49,060 nucleotides of DNA from an uncultured Flavobacteriales bacterium. GTDB taxonomy: Bacteria > Bacteroidota > Bacteroidia > UBA10329. The notes below the pieces were generated by a model. It saw nothing but the letters and a program-made list of their open reading frames with translations. It had not been told where the DNA came from and made no database searches. Every line of letters starts with the position of its first letter. The first letter of the stretch is position 1. The position numbers were made by a program, and so were the translations under genes. The stretch is from assembly GCA_937900875.1 (NCBI GenBank), contig CALCGD010000084.1:1-49060 (forward strand), written 5' to 3'. Positions 14,937 through 24,074 of the stretch are shown one piece after another.

Positions 14937-17900
14937 CTATTGTAATACAATTCGATGAGTATCAATTCCCTTTTCTGTTTCTATTCGAATCAGATAAACC
15001 CCAGTATTCACATTGATTTTGGTAGATGTTGTATTAGAATTGATTTTGAATGTAGTGATGGTTCTTCCAGCCATATCCAAAACACTTACATTTCCTCTCT
15101 CAATGTTGTCTGAAAGGATGATATTCAGTTGGTTTCCACTGGTTGAATACACACGAGCATTCGTCACAAAACCATCCTCAATACCAGTCACGCTCATTCC
15201 AAAATGCAGCGCAAAACGGCTAGGGATATTTCCAGTACCGGAGGTAAAAGAATAAGTCGGTTCTGCATTCAGGTCTTGGAACACGTTTAGCATTCTGTCT
15301 TCCAGATAGACACTTTCTCCTGTTACCGTAATCTGGTTTGCATTCAAGGTGTAATTTCCTGCAACTGGCAGTTTCATGCCCAAATCAACAACGGGATTGG
15401 TTTCAGCACTGTAAAGGCCATTAATGACCAATGTGTCCGGTCCTATGGTGGTGTATAACTGAGGTACGCTGGCGGCTGCCCAGAATTTCTGTGAATCAAA
15501 ATCATCATAAGTGTCCTGCGCTTCGGAATTGAAGAAGAGAATGGTTTCATCACTCACAAACTCGTTGCTCAAAGTCAATCTGACAGTTCCTTCTTCCGAT
15601 GCCATTCTGTAAATACTGCTGAGGGTGCCGTGGCTACGCATGGCGTTTGTAAAGTCCAGCTGCCCAGCGTTGCCATCTGCATCCACGCGTACCCAGAAAG
15701 ACTGCGTTGGTGGAATAATGCCCGTAACCGCACCTGCTAGGTTGTTGTTGGTGCCAATGCTTCCAATTGTGTTGTAGGTGTCGTAAAGCATAGTGCTTCC
15801 CTGATGGGTTCGATAATACATGCTTGTTTCCAGGTTGGTCTTGGTAGCATCATCCCAGTTTACAGTGCTCGGATAAGGGTTTCCAACAAGGTTATACCCA
15901 CGGTTTACTTCTGTGCTTCCAGTTCTAGTTAGTCCTGTCGTGCTTATATCACCTGTGTTGAAGCTCGTCCCGCTCAATGTGATTGTTCCAGTTGAACCCA
16001 TTCTAGCCACATAACCTTGTGTTGTGTTAAGTACCGTTGAACTAGCTATCAGAGAATAATTCTGAGTGGTTTCGTTTGCACTCCAAAGTTTGTTACCGCT
16101 GGCAATGTCGTACACAGCGGCCGTTGCCCCTACAGTGGGATTGCTTACGTAATAGAATAGTCCGTTAGGTGTGTTTCCTCCAGACCCCGTGAGGTATTGC
16201 TCCATCTGAAAAGAACCTGCTCCTGAAATCCTTCCTTCTGTGATAAGCGAACCGATGCCAGTTGCATCTGCTTTTACAATCACACTGCCTTCATTTTTCA
16301 GGTTTCCACTTATTGTAAGGGCCTTGCCCTCATTTATAGTCAAAGTTGCTCCGCTCTGAACCGTCATGTTTGCGCAGACAGCTGGACTCACCGAACCGAG
16401 CGTTATATGAGGCTGATTGCTTGGCGCTGAAGGAATTGTTACATCTGTGCCACTAGATGGCACTTGATCGGCACTCCAATTTGAAGCGTTATTCCAATCG
16501 GTAGACGCGCTACCATCCCATGTTCCTGGACAGTCAGGGTAAAAAGGCCAGTAAAGCTCATCTTTCACCGTTATACGAAACGAATTGGTAGTATTGTTGC
16601 GACCATCAGCTTGTATGTAATAGGTTTCTCCAGACTGAAGACATCCTGGCGATAACCAAGCTCCTCCAGTACCGCCCATATTTGGACCGTCATCATTGGC
16701 GGCAATCATTGTAGCAGCACCTGTCAGAAGGGAGTCGCAGTGTGGGGCTGACCAAAGGGCCAACTGACCATCCCAATTATCGGGAACGGTTGAAATGGAA
16801 ACGCTGGAAACTGGCGCGACAAATTTGAACCAAAGGGTCTGGTTGGGCACACTGCACCATGAGGCCTGTCCAGTACAACTTCCGTTTGGTGGCGTTGGTT
16901 CGCCTGACTGCACTGATGCACCTGCATTGCTATATACACCATTGGATACATATGAACCAACAGTCACCAATACGGCATCGCATACGTTGTCTCCAGGTAC
17001 GATATCACTGCCATCACAATTTTCGTCTATTCCATTATTGCCAATCTCCAAAACACCTGGACGTATAGCTCCATTTGTGTCATCACAATCATTATCGTTG
17101 GTTGAATATCCAGATGGTGGAGATCCTGCAGTGGTAGAGCAAATACTTACGAGACTACCTGTTCCGTAGCCATCTAGGTCTGAATCAACATAAAAATCGT
17201 TTAGCTGATAAATATTTGAGTTGTTAACGTCACAATCGGTATTGTTCAATGAATATCCTGATGGAGGTGATCCTGCGCTTGCAGAGCAAATATTCACAAG
17301 GTTGCCTGTTCCATGACCATCTAGGTCGGAATCAACATAAAAATCATTCATTTGATACCCGTTTGAATTGCCATCATCACAATCGGTATTATTTGTCGAG
17401 TAACCAGTTGGAGGTGTGGATGAATTTGCAGCACAAATACCGCTTACAAGATTGCCTGTTCCATAGCCGTCTTGGTCAGAGTCTAGGTAAAAGTCAAAAG
17501 TTTCATGAGCATTGGTGTTACCATCGTCACAGTCGGTATTGTTTAACGAGTACCCTGTTGGAGGTGTCGATGCATCAACAGCGCAAATACCGTTTAACAG
17601 ACTACCAGTTCCATAGCCATCGGTGTCGGCATCCACATAAAAATCAAAGGTTTCATGCGTATTTGTATTGTCATCATCGCAATCGGTGTTATCTGCCACA
17701 TAGCCTGAAGGAACTGCGCAGGAAATAAACGTAGCTGCAAGGTCTCCGTAAGAATCATTGTCTGTATCTGCATACCAAGTAGTGCCTCCTTCATCTGTCA
17801 CCAGCAAGGAGATGGTGCTGTTGGTGGTCGCACTATACCCATCAACTTGAATATAGTAGGTTGCTCCAGGCGTCAAACAAATCTCTGTAATAGCAGCATG

Positions 17901-19526
17901 GAATGGAGAAGCACCAGTAGTATTATCATTAGCGGCTACAAACACGGCATCGCCATTGGTCATTCCTGCACAATCGGGTGCTCTCCATAGCGCTATTTGG
18001 CTGTCCCAATCCGCTGGGCTGAAGCTGATAGAAATGCTGTTGTAGGGCGCAACAAATTTGAACCAAATAGTTTGGTTTATGGCTTGACTTGGGCACCAGG
18101 AGTTCTGAGTCGTACAACTGGTATTCGATGGGCCAGGTTCTCCAACCTCAACGGTTGCACCAACATTTGTATACACGCCACTTAATTGATCTACAGTTAG
18201 CAGAATGGCATCACAAACATTGTCTCCCGTTACATCCACAGTTCCGTTGCAGTCATCATCCCAACCGTTGTTGCCAACTTCTATTTGGCCTGCATTCACA
18301 GCTGAGTTTGTATCATCACAATCGCCAGAAACAGAGGCTGTCGTATTATAACCTACTCCTGGGGATTGACAGTCTGAAACGGGCCCAGCTATGTAATAAC
18401 CATCATTATCCGCATCTAAATACCAGTTTACAGTGGCAGGCACCTGCACTTCGGCTGCGACACGGCTTGCAGCTTGGCAACCGGCTGTATAGGAAAAAGT
18501 GATGCTACCATTGGTGTTGTTAGATCCTTGTTCATGAGTTACGCTGCTACATCGGGTAGCATCGGTATAGCTGCTACCTCCTCCACCAGCATGAAAGTGA
18601 TATCCACCACCACCTCCATACCAGCCTCCGCCACCGCTACCGCCATATTCCCTCGCGTTTCCACCTTGACCCAACGTTCCAGCGGAAGCACAACTTGTGG
18701 GCGCACTACATGAAGCCAAACCACCAGCAACCTGCGTTCCTCCTTGAGCAAGAGCAGTGGCTGAATAACATTCCATGGCTTCGCCAGTTCCACCGGCTAA
18801 TCCTCCGCCATCGCCTCCTCCACCAAACTCAGATGGGGCACTCCAACATCCACCAGAAACTGCTCCTCCTCCGCCACCAGCAACCACAACCCTGTCATTA
18901 AGTGTTTGACCACCAATACGAATATCAGTAGCACCGCCTCCAGTGCCTGCATTTTCTTCGGTGCCCGCACCTCCACCATTCCACCCAGGGGCCGGAGGTG
19001 AATTTGGAAAGCAATAACACCCGCCATAACCACGACCGCCCACATAAATGTAGAGTACTTCTCCAGCTGTAACTGTCATAGTTGTCTGAACTCTACCTCC
19101 ATCTCCACCTGGCAAAGCGCCATAGCCAGGGTTTTCAGCCGAATTTCCTCCTCGAGCACCCTTTGCGTCTACCGTAATCGATGTAACGCCAGAAGGAACT
19201 GTAAACGTCTGAACCGCACCTGTGTAATTGAAGGTCTGAACGGATGATACAGGAACCCTTTGGGCGTAGTAACTCGTGGTTACCGTTGGACTAACCGTAA
19301 ACCCTACTCCGCTATTAGTAGTTTCTATCAGGCTACCATCGGTTGCGGCCGAGTACCATTCGATGGCTCCGCTTGCTACAATTCCACTCACTGAACTCGA
19401 TTCTCCTGTGCATATTATCGCTGCGTCTGCCTCTACATCTGATGGGAGAGGGCACTGAGCGAAAACCGCGCTGTACTGGAACAAGCTAAAAACAAAAAGG
19501 CTGAGAATTAAACGGAGAATCTTCAT
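14937..19526 (-). CDS. Very large modular T9SS-sorted surface protein with metal-binding repeats
   Basis: A 1529-residue exported protein. Order of parts: signal peptide (MKILRLILSLFVFSLFQYSA, cleavage after FAQ); an Ig-like strand segment (about 25-95); a glycine-rich domain (about 100-340) full of GGGG and GG runs; an MopE-type metal-binding motif (about 366-430, GDCDDTNSAVNAG and DDDCNG); a jelly-roll-like domain (about 438-580, starting DNVCDAILLTV); five further MopE/thrombospondin-3-like repeats of about 50 residues (about 580-830, core DSDLDGYGTG...NNTDCDD); a second copy of the jelly-roll-like domain (about 845-990, starting DNVCDAVLVTV); a beta-helical or filament-like region (about 1000-1130, WNNASNWSADQVP); and a T9SS sorting domain at the end (VSVLDMAGRTIT...GVYLIRIETEKG). 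The Asp-rich repeats should bind calcium. It is probably an adhesin or matrix protein. The ATG at 19526 starts the signal peptide. Confidence 0.9.
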   Translation of the reverse strand: MKILRLILSLFVFSLFQYSAVFAQCPLPSDVEADAAIICTGESSSVSGIVASGAIEWYSAATDGSLIETTNSGVGFTVSPTVTTSYYAQRVPVSSVQTFNYTGAVQTFTVPSGVTSITVDAKGARGGNSAENPGYGALPGGDGGRVQTTMTVTAGEVLYIYVGGRGYGGCYCFPNSPPAPGWNGGGAGTEENAGTGGGATDIRIGGQTLNDRVVVAGGGGGAVSGGCWSAPSEFGGGGDGGGLAGGTGEAMECYSATALAQGGTQVAGGLASCSAPTSCASAGTLGQGGNAREYGGSGGGGWYGGGGGYHFHAGGGGSSYTDATRCSSVTHEQGSNNTNGSITFSYTAGCQAASRVAAEVQVPATVNWYLDADNDGYYIAGPVSDCQSPGVGYNTTASVSGDCDDTNSAVNAGQIEVGNNGWDDDCNGTVDVTGDNVCDAILLTVDQLSGVYTNVGATVEVGEPGPSNTSCTTQNSWCPSQAINQTIWFKFVAPYNSISISFSPADWDSQIALWRAPDCAGMTNGDAVFVAANDNTTGASPFHAAITEICLTPGATYYIQVDGYSATTNSTISLLVTDEGGTTWYADTDNDSYGDLAATFISCAVPSGYVADNTDCDDDNTNTHETFDFYVDADTDGYGTGSLLNGICAVDASTPPTGYSLNNTDCDDGNTNAHETFDFYLDSDQDGYGTGNLVSGICAANSSTPPTGYSTNNTDCDDGNSNGYQMNDFYVDSDLDGHGTGNLVNICSASAGSPPSGYSLNNTDCDVNNSNIYQLNDFYVDSDLDGYGTGSLVSICSTTAGSPPSGYSTNDNDCDDTNGAIRPGVLEIGNNGIDENCDGSDIVPGDNVCDAVLVTVGSYVSNGVYSNAGASVQSGEPTPPNGSCTGQASWCSVPNQTLWFKFVAPVSSVSISTVPDNWDGQLALWSAPHCDSLLTGAATMIAANDDGPNMGGTGGAWLSPGCLQSGETYYIQADGRNNTTNSFRITVKDELYWPFYPDCPGTWDGSASTDWNNASNWSADQVPSSGTDVTIPSAPSNQPHITLGSVSPAVCANMTVQSGATLTINEGKALTISGNLKNEGSVIVKADATGIGSLITEGRISGAGSFQMEQYLTGSGGNTPNGLFYYVSNPTVGATAAVYDIASGNKLWSANETTQNYSLIASSTVLNTTQGYVARMGSTGTITLSGTSFNTGDISTTGLTRTGSTEVNRGYNLVGNPYPSTVNWDDATKTNLETSMYYRTHQGSTMLYDTYNTIGSIGTNNNLAGAVTGIIPPTQSFWVRVDADGNAGQLDFTNAMRSHGTLSSIYRMASEEGTVRLTLSNEFVSDETILFFNSEAQDTYDDFDSQKFWAAASVPQLYTTIGPDTLVINGLYSAETNPVVDLGMKLPVAGNYTLNANQITVTGESVYLEDRMLNVFQDLNAEPTYSFTSGTGNIPSRFALHFGMSVTGIEDGFVTNARVYSTSGNQLNIILSDNIERGNVSVLDMAGRTITTFKINSNTTSTKINVNTGVYLIRIETEKGIDTHRIVLQ
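17050..17790 (-). repeat. Tandem DNA repeats, about 147-150 bp, coding for MopE-type repeats
   Basis: Five consecutive units within the large T9SS gene share a phrase encoding FYVDSDLDGYGTG, visible at about 17177, 17322, 17472, 17620 and, more diverged, 17757. Units differ by many silent and some coding changes, so the array is not freshly made. The two units nearest 17100-17350 are closest to each other (STTAGSPPSGYS and SASAGSPPSGYS), as are the next two (STPPTGYS in both), which suggests stepwise duplication. Copy number could vary between strains. Confidence 0.85.
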
Positions 19527-19856
19527 GGGTGTATGGATGGCGTGGCGTGTAATAAAAAAAGGTTGATTCGTACGAATCAACCTTCAGGTTTTGGGTTTAT
19601 ATAGTTGCACAACTTCTTGTCTTAAAGCATGAGTTACAAATGGGAGTGAAGAAATTGCTCTTGGTCATTCGCGTGGATAGTAGGTAATGTCACTTTAGCC
19701 CGTCTATCTAGACCAGAAAAAGGATGGTGCCCAATGGTACTCAATTGAAGGGCGAATACCAATTGAGAAAGGAAGGTTTTCGTTTAACAAACTGTTTGAA
19801 TGTGGATTAACCAAAATCTATTGGTTCTACCAAATGCCAGACACTAATTTTATGAG
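19527..19856. other. 330-base gap between the large T9SS gene and tRNA-Arg
   Basis: The gap holds the leader hairpin at 19554-19582 and, presumably, the promoter of the large T9SS gene. I found no clear TAnnTTTG box. On the plus strand an open stretch without a start codon (19699-19887) reads like protein (ends in YWFYQMPDTNFMSS) and runs antisense into the tRNA. It may be a decayed gene fragment, but this is weak. Nothing else is supported. Confidence 0.4.
19554..19582 (-). terminator. Terminator-like hairpin in the leader of the large T9SS gene
   Basis: Positions 19561-19582 are a perfect 22-bp palindrome (half-site GGTTGATTCGT). On the minus strand it is followed directly by seven T, the form of a rho-independent terminator. 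It lies 34 bases before the ATG of the large T9SS gene and about 275 bases after the tRNA on the same strand. It may end the metG/tRNA transcript, attenuate the T9SS gene, or bind a dimeric regulator as DNA. Confidence 0.6.
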
Positions 19857-19928
19857 TAGCCCCGAGCAGGATCGAACTGCTATCTAAAGTTTAGGAAACT
19901 TCTATTCTATCCATTGAACTACGGGGCC
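19857..19928 (-). tRNA. tRNA-Arg (anticodon CCT)
   Basis: A 72-base cloverleaf on the minus strand. The acceptor stem GGCCCCG pairs with CGGGGCT (one G.U), the D stem GTTC with GAAT, the anticodon stem GAAGT with ACTTT (one G.U), and the T stem AGCAG with CTGCT around the loop TTCGATC. The anticodon loop is TTCCTAA, giving anticodon CCT, which reads AGG. The discriminator is A and CCA is not encoded. It lies 32 bases downstream of metG on the same strand and may be cut from a shared transcript. Confidence 0.93.
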
Positions 19929-19960
19929 ATTGCCAATACGCGAAGCAAAAATAAACGGTT

Positions 19961-22006
19961 CTAACTTACCGAACTTCCGTTAGTAACCACTTGATTAGGA
20001 AGTACAAACGATAGCGTTCCGTCAGGACTTTCTGCCATTAAAATCATGCCTTGACTTTCGATGCCTTTAATCGCGCGAGGAGCAAGATTGGCCAGTAAGC
20101 AAACTTGTTTCCCAATGATTTCTTCAGGAGAATAGAATTCTGCAATGCCCGAAACCACTGTGCGTTGGTCCATTCCTGTATCAACTTTCAGTTTGAGAAG
20201 CTTTTTGGTTTTGGCAACCTTTTCGGCTTCAACAATGGTAGCAATCCGGATATCCAGTTTCTGGAAATCATCAAACGTGGCTTCAGCTTTTGCTGGTTCA
20301 AGTTCTACCGTTTGTGTTGCAGCTGATGCCAGCTTCAATTTTTCTACCTGCTTCTCCACATCCTCATCTTCAAACTTGGTAAAAAGCAATTCTGCCGAGT
20401 TCAACTGATGACTAGCTGAGATGGTGCTATCTGCATTCCAATTCGCAGCAGAAACATTCAGAATATGCGCGAGTTTTTCCGAAGTATTCGGGAGAAAAGG
20501 GGCAATTACATTCTTCAAGTGCTCGGCAATGACCAATGATGTGGCAATTACTTTCTGTGCAGCTGCCTCATCGGTTTTAATTGTTTTCCAAGGTTCGTTA
20601 TCGGCCAAATATTTGTTCCCAATTCGAGCAACATTCATAGCATCCGCCAAGGCTTGACGGAAATTGAATTTATCCAAGTTCTCAGCAACCTTTTCGTAGT
20701 GAGATTTTACCTCGGCAAGAACCTCTTGGTCAAAGTCTGCTGTTGGAACTTTTCCATCGAAATACTTGTGCGTAAGAACCACCGCACGGTTCACGAAGTT
20801 GCCCAAAATGGCAACCAACTCATTATTATTCCGTGCTTGAAAGTCCTTCCAAGTAAACTCACTGTCTTTGTTCTCGGGCAAAATGGAAGTGAGGCAATAA
20901 CGCAAGGCATCAATCCTGTCTGGATATTCCTCCAAATACTCATGCAACCAAACCGCCCAATTGCGCGAAGTAGAAAGTTTCTGTCCTTCTAAGTTCAGGA
21001 ATTCGTTGGCTGGAACGTTCTCTGGGAGAATGTATTCGCCATGCGCTTTTAGTAGAATAGGGAAGATGATGCAATGGAAAACGATGTTGTCTTTTCCGAT
21101 AAAATGAACCAATCTGGTTTCCTCATCCTTCCAATAGGTTTCCCAATTCTTGCCGTTGTCGGCAGCCCATTTTTTTGTGGCTGAGATGTAACCGATGGGA
21201 GCATCCAACCAAACGTAAAGCACTTTTCCGTCAGCGCCTTCAACTGGTACGGGAACTCCCCAATCCAAATCGCGGGTCATGGCACGCGGTTGCAATCCGC
21301 CATCAATCCACGAGTTGCATTGCCCAACTACGTGGTTTTTCCACTCCTTCGGATTGTGATGTGGTTTGCCTTCTAACGTTCCTTCATTAATCCACTCCTT
21401 CAACCATTTTTCGTGGTCTTGCATTGGCAAATACCAATGCGTTGTGGTTTTCATAATAGGAGCGTTTCCGCTCAAAGTTGACTTCGGGTTTATCAGGTCA
21501 TTCGGGCTCAGAGCGCTACCGCAATTTTCGCACTGATCGCCATAAGCTGCATCGTGATTGCATTTTGGACACGTTCCTGTGATGTATCTATCAGCCAAAA
21601 ATTGCTGCGCTTCTTCATCAAAATACTGCTCGCTTTCGCGCACCTCAAACGCATCCTTCTCTAGTAATTCCAAGAAGTAATTGGAGGCCGTTTCTTTATG
21701 CAACTCTGAAGAAGTTCGGTGATAGACATCGAAACCAATGCCGAATTCCTCAAACGATTTTCGGCACATTGCATCGTAGCGGTCAACAATTTCCTGAGGG
21801 GTTGTTTCTTCTTTTTTGGCACGTAGCGTAATGGCTGCTCCGTGCTCATCAGAACCACAAACAAACAACACATCTTCGCCTTTTAATCGCATGTACTTTA
21901 CGTAAATGTCGGATGGCAAATAAGCACCCGCCAAATGCCCCAAATGGATGGGCCCGTTGGCATACGGAAGTGCGGCTGTAATAAGATGTCGTTTGTATGC
22001 AGTCAA
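19961..22006 (-). CDS. metG: Methionyl-tRNA synthetase
   Basis: Charges tRNA-Met, including the initiator, in the cytoplasm. The class I signature appears as IHLGH near the N-terminus and KLSTSRN as the KMSKS variant. A zinc knuckle ([18 protein letters not shown]) sits in the connective domain. The C-terminal tRNA-binding domain (about residues 570-681; [25 protein letters not shown]) is fused, as is usual for Bacteroidota. No ATG lies near the start of homology. A TTG at 22006 gives 681 residues, and a TATCTTTG -7 box ends 19 bases upstream of it. Longer starts would run into the divergent peptidase gene. Confidence 0.96.
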   Translation of the reverse strand: MTAYKRHLITAALPYANGPIHLGHLAGAYLPSDIYVKYMRLKGEDVLFVCGSDEHGAAITLRAKKEETTPQEIVDRYDAMCRKSFEEFGIGFDVYHRTSSELHKETASNYFLELLEKDAFEVRESEQYFDEEAQQFLADRYITGTCPKCNHDAAYGDQCENCGSALSPNDLINPKSTLSGNAPIMKTTTHWYLPMQDHEKWLKEWINEGTLEGKPHHNPKEWKNHVVGQCNSWIDGGLQPRAMTRDLDWGVPVPVEGADGKVLYVWLDAPIGYISATKKWAADNGKNWETYWKDEETRLVHFIGKDNIVFHCIIFPILLKAHGEYILPENVPANEFLNLEGQKLSTSRNWAVWLHEYLEEYPDRIDALRYCLTSILPENKDSEFTWKDFQARNNNELVAILGNFVNRAVVLTHKYFDGKVPTADFDQEVLAEVKSHYEKVAENLDKFNFRQALADAMNVARIGNKYLADNEPWKTIKTDEAAAQKVIATSLVIAEHLKNVIAPFLPNTSEKLAHILNVSAANWNADSTISASHQLNSAELLFTKFEDEDVEKQVEKLKLASAATQTVELEPAKAEATFDDFQKLDIRIATIVEAEKVAKTKKLLKLKVDTGMDQRTVVSGIAEFYSPEEIIGKQVCLLANLAPRAIKGIESQGMILMAESPDGTLSFVLPNQVVTNGSSVS

Positions 22007-22025
22007 AGCGTTTATTTTGAGGGCG

Positions 22026-22033
22026 CAAAGATA
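22026..22033 (-). promoter_or_regulatory. -7 box of metG
   Basis: Minus strand TATCTTTG matches TAnnTTTG. It supports the unusual TTG start at 22006, with a leader of about 15 bases. It lies in the 42-base gap shared with the divergent S66 peptidase gene. Confidence 0.45.
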
Positions 22034-22048
22034 GTATTCAACCCAAGC

Positions 22049-22954
22049 ATGATAGAACCACCATTTCTCAAAGAAGGCAGCACCGTTGGAATTGTTGCTA
22101 CCGCCCGAAAACTTACCTGGGAAGAAGTGGAACCGACTATTGGCTTGTTGGCCGATGCTGGTTTTACTGTCCGCACGGGGCAGCGTATGTTCGGAGCCGA
22201 AAACCAATATGCGGGAAGTGACGAAGACCGCGCAGCTGATATGCAGCGTATGTTGGATGATCCTGATATCAATGCCATACTCTGTGCAAGAGGTGGTTAT
22301 GGAACGGTTCGTATAATCGACAAACTAGATTTCACGGAGTTTGTAAAGCACCCAAAGTGGCTGTGTGGTTTCAGCGATATAACTGTGCTGCACGCACACA
22401 TTAATCAGAATTTTGGCATTGCTACGTTGCATAGCTCTATGCCATTAAGCATGAGGGAATTGCCCGAAGACCATGTTCAGGTGACTACGCTCATCAATTC
22501 GTTGAAAGGGGAATTACCAACCTATGAGTTTTCAGCACATCCACTCAACAGAAATGGCGAAATAGAAGGAGAAGTTGTTGGTGGAAACCTTTCGGTTCTG
22601 TATTCAATTCTTGGTTCAAAATCAGACATTGACACTGATGGAAAAATCCTTTTTCTCGAAGATTTGGATGAGTATCTCTATCACATTGATCGGATGATGA
22701 TGAACATCAAGCGCAATGGAAAGCTTTCCAATTTGAAGGGCTTGCTAATTGGCGGAATGAGCGATATGAATGACAACACTATTCCTTTCGGTAAGTCGGC
22801 TGTGGAAATTATTCGCGAAAGGGTAGATGAATACGATTATCCCGTTTGTTTCAATTTTCCAGCTGGACACATTGATGATAACCGAGCACTTATTTTAGGC
22901 AAAAAAGCCGCCATCCGAATAACGGACAGCGGCTCACAGTTCCAGTATATCTAA
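22049..22954 (+). CDS. S66 peptidase, LD-carboxypeptidase (LdcA/MccF-like)
   Basis: A 301-residue serine peptidase of family S66. Members remove the terminal D-Ala from muropeptide tetrapeptides during cell-wall recycling (LdcA) or cleave microcin C-type toxins (MccF). The Ser-Glu-His triad is visible as Ser109 (GFSD), Glu204 ([16 protein letters not shown]) and His274 (PAGH), and the nucleophile-elbow neighbourhood ARGGYG lies at 80-85. Wall recycling is the more likely role because no microcin genes are near. The ATG at 22049 sits where family homology begins; the frame upstream overlaps metG. Its stop lies 3 bases from the stop of the converging gene. Confidence 0.9.
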   Translation: MIEPPFLKEGSTVGIVATARKLTWEEVEPTIGLLADAGFTVRTGQRMFGAENQYAGSDEDRAADMQRMLDDPDINAILCARGGYGTVRIIDKLDFTEFVKHPKWLCGFSDITVLHAHINQNFGIATLHSSMPLSMRELPEDHVQVTTLINSLKGELPTYEFSAHPLNRNGEIEGEVVGGNLSVLYSILGSKSDIDTDGKILFLEDLDEYLYHIDRMMMNIKRNGKLSNLKGLLIGGMSDMNDNTIPFGKSAVEIIRERVDEYDYPVCFNFPAGHIDDNRALILGKKAAIRITDSGSQFQYI

Positions 22955-22957
22955 ATC

Positions 22958-23596
22958 TTAACGTTCTACTTTTTCAAATCCTGCTGGAATAGCGAACATA
23001 GCTGCAGGAAGTTGTTTTGCCTCAATTTTATCTACTTGCAAAAAGCCTTTTTTCTCTCTCAGTAAAGTGTTTTCTTGCGCCATTAGAGGCAATTTATTCT
23101 CCATGCCTGGAATGCTCATATAGTAAGTAGAAAAGTTGTCTTTACGCTTCAAAATGTTCAGCAATTTTGGGAAAAAGCTGTAATTACCTGTGGTAACCCA
23201 GTACATCACTTCTCTATCAGCATCTGCATTTTTAACTCTAATCTGAGAACAATTTAATCCATGAATGGAGCGCTGAAGTGACCCATTAATTATCTCGGTT
23301 CCTTTCTGGCTTACATCGTCTGTTCTGGTTGGGCGCTGCATGTACAGGTTCCGCTCATGACTTAAAGCAATCATTTCTTCTGTTTCTAAATTGACGATAA
23401 GCGTAGCAACTAGCTCATCACTTCCTTCTACCATTTCGTCAATTCTAACCAGATTACCCTTAACGTGATAAACGTACTGTGTAACGTCAAGCATATTTGA
23501 CTTTGTGAAATAGATAGAACCTTCAAATCCTTGGGCACTAGCACCAAGGCCGCAAAACGTAAAAAGGGCAATTGTAAGTAAGGTCTGAATTCGCAT
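22958..23596 (-). CDS. Secreted DUF4412-like protein
   Basis: A 212-residue exported protein with a signal peptide (MRIQTLLTIALFTFCGLGAS, cleavage after ASAQ) and a single beta-rich domain. The opening GFEGSIYFTKSN, the strand YHVKGNLVRIDEMVEG and the VEKVER-type end resemble the DUF4412 family of periplasmic or outer-membrane-associated Bacteroidota proteins, possibly LolA/LolB-like in fold. The function is unknown. It is a single-gene unit converging on the S66 peptidase gene. Confidence 0.7.
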   Translation of the reverse strand: MRIQTLLTIALFTFCGLGASAQGFEGSIYFTKSNMLDVTQYVYHVKGNLVRIDEMVEGSDELVATLIVNLETEEMIALSHERNLYMQRPTRTDDVSQKGTEIINGSLQRSIHGLNCSQIRVKNADADREVMYWVTTGNYSFFPKLLNILKRKDNFSTYYMSIPGMENKLPLMAQENTLLREKKGFLQVDKIEAKQLPAAMFAIPAGFEKVER

Positions 23597-23694
23597 GAGT
23601 TTATGTTTAGTGCGTTTTCTATAGAATGTTGTGGCGCTTTACGTAATCGTTGTTGTAAAAGTTTCCATATTGAAGAAATATTACAGCATTTAAA

Positions 23695-24057
23695 ATGGCG
23701 CAGCACAATATTTTAGGAAACCAAGGAGAAAACCTAGCCGTGAAATTGCTTCAAGCAAAAGGGTATTCTGTACTTGCGGAGAATTGGAGAAGCGGCAGGA
23801 ACGAGCTAGATATTGTAGCCAGAATTGGAGATGTAATCGTGTTTGTTGAGGTAAAAACTCGTTCGACTAGCTTTTTTGGTGACCCGAGTGAGGCCGTTTC
23901 AATTGCGCAGCAAAAAAGGATAATTAAAGCCGCCAACAATTTCCTAGATGAGTTTAAACTAGACCTAGAAGCTAGGTTTGATGTGATATCGATTGTGTCA
24001 AACAGCAAAGAAACAGACCTTGACCATATTGAAGACGCGTTCTTTCCAACTGCCTAG
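23695..24057 (+). CDS. YraN/UPF0102 family nuclease-fold protein
   Basis: A 120-residue protein of the YraN family, a Holliday-junction-resolvase-like/PD-(D/E)xK fold. The signature residues are present: an N-terminal GNQGENLAVKLLQAKGY, then the putative active-site pattern NELDIVARIGDVIVFVEVKTR (Glu-Asp...Glu-x-Lys). The family is widely conserved in bacteria, with proposed roles in DNA processing but little direct evidence. It is followed after 17 bases by the pseudouridine synthase gene on the same strand, so the two may be co-transcribed. Confidence 0.9.
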   Translation: MAQHNILGNQGENLAVKLLQAKGYSVLAENWRSGRNELDIVARIGDVIVFVEVKTRSTSFFGDPSEAVSIAQQKRIIKAANNFLDEFKLDLEARFDVISIVSNSKETDLDHIEDAFFPTA

Positions 24058-24074
24058 TCTATCTTTGACGCGCA

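Noticed and set aside
17249-17728. A 159-codon open frame on the plus strand inside the giant T9SS gene, rich in His, Arg and Leu.
   Set aside because: It is the antisense shadow of the repeat array. Its periodic composition comes from the repeats, and it has no promoter or family features.
17050-17790. CRISPR-like array, because of regular repetition.
   Set aside because: The units are about 150 bp, stay in frame, and encode MopE-type repeats. There are no short identical repeats with unique spacers and no cas genes.
19699-19887. Protein-like open stretch of 62 codons on the plus strand between the large T9SS gene and tRNA-Arg.
   Set aside because: It has no start codon, runs antisense into the tRNA gene, and matches no family I know. 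At most it is a worn fragment, so it is not listed as a gene.
22049-22954. Microcin C immunity (MccF) role for the S66 peptidase.
   Set aside because: No microcin biosynthesis genes are near, and the gene diverges from metG as a stand-alone unit; cell-wall recycling is the simpler reading.
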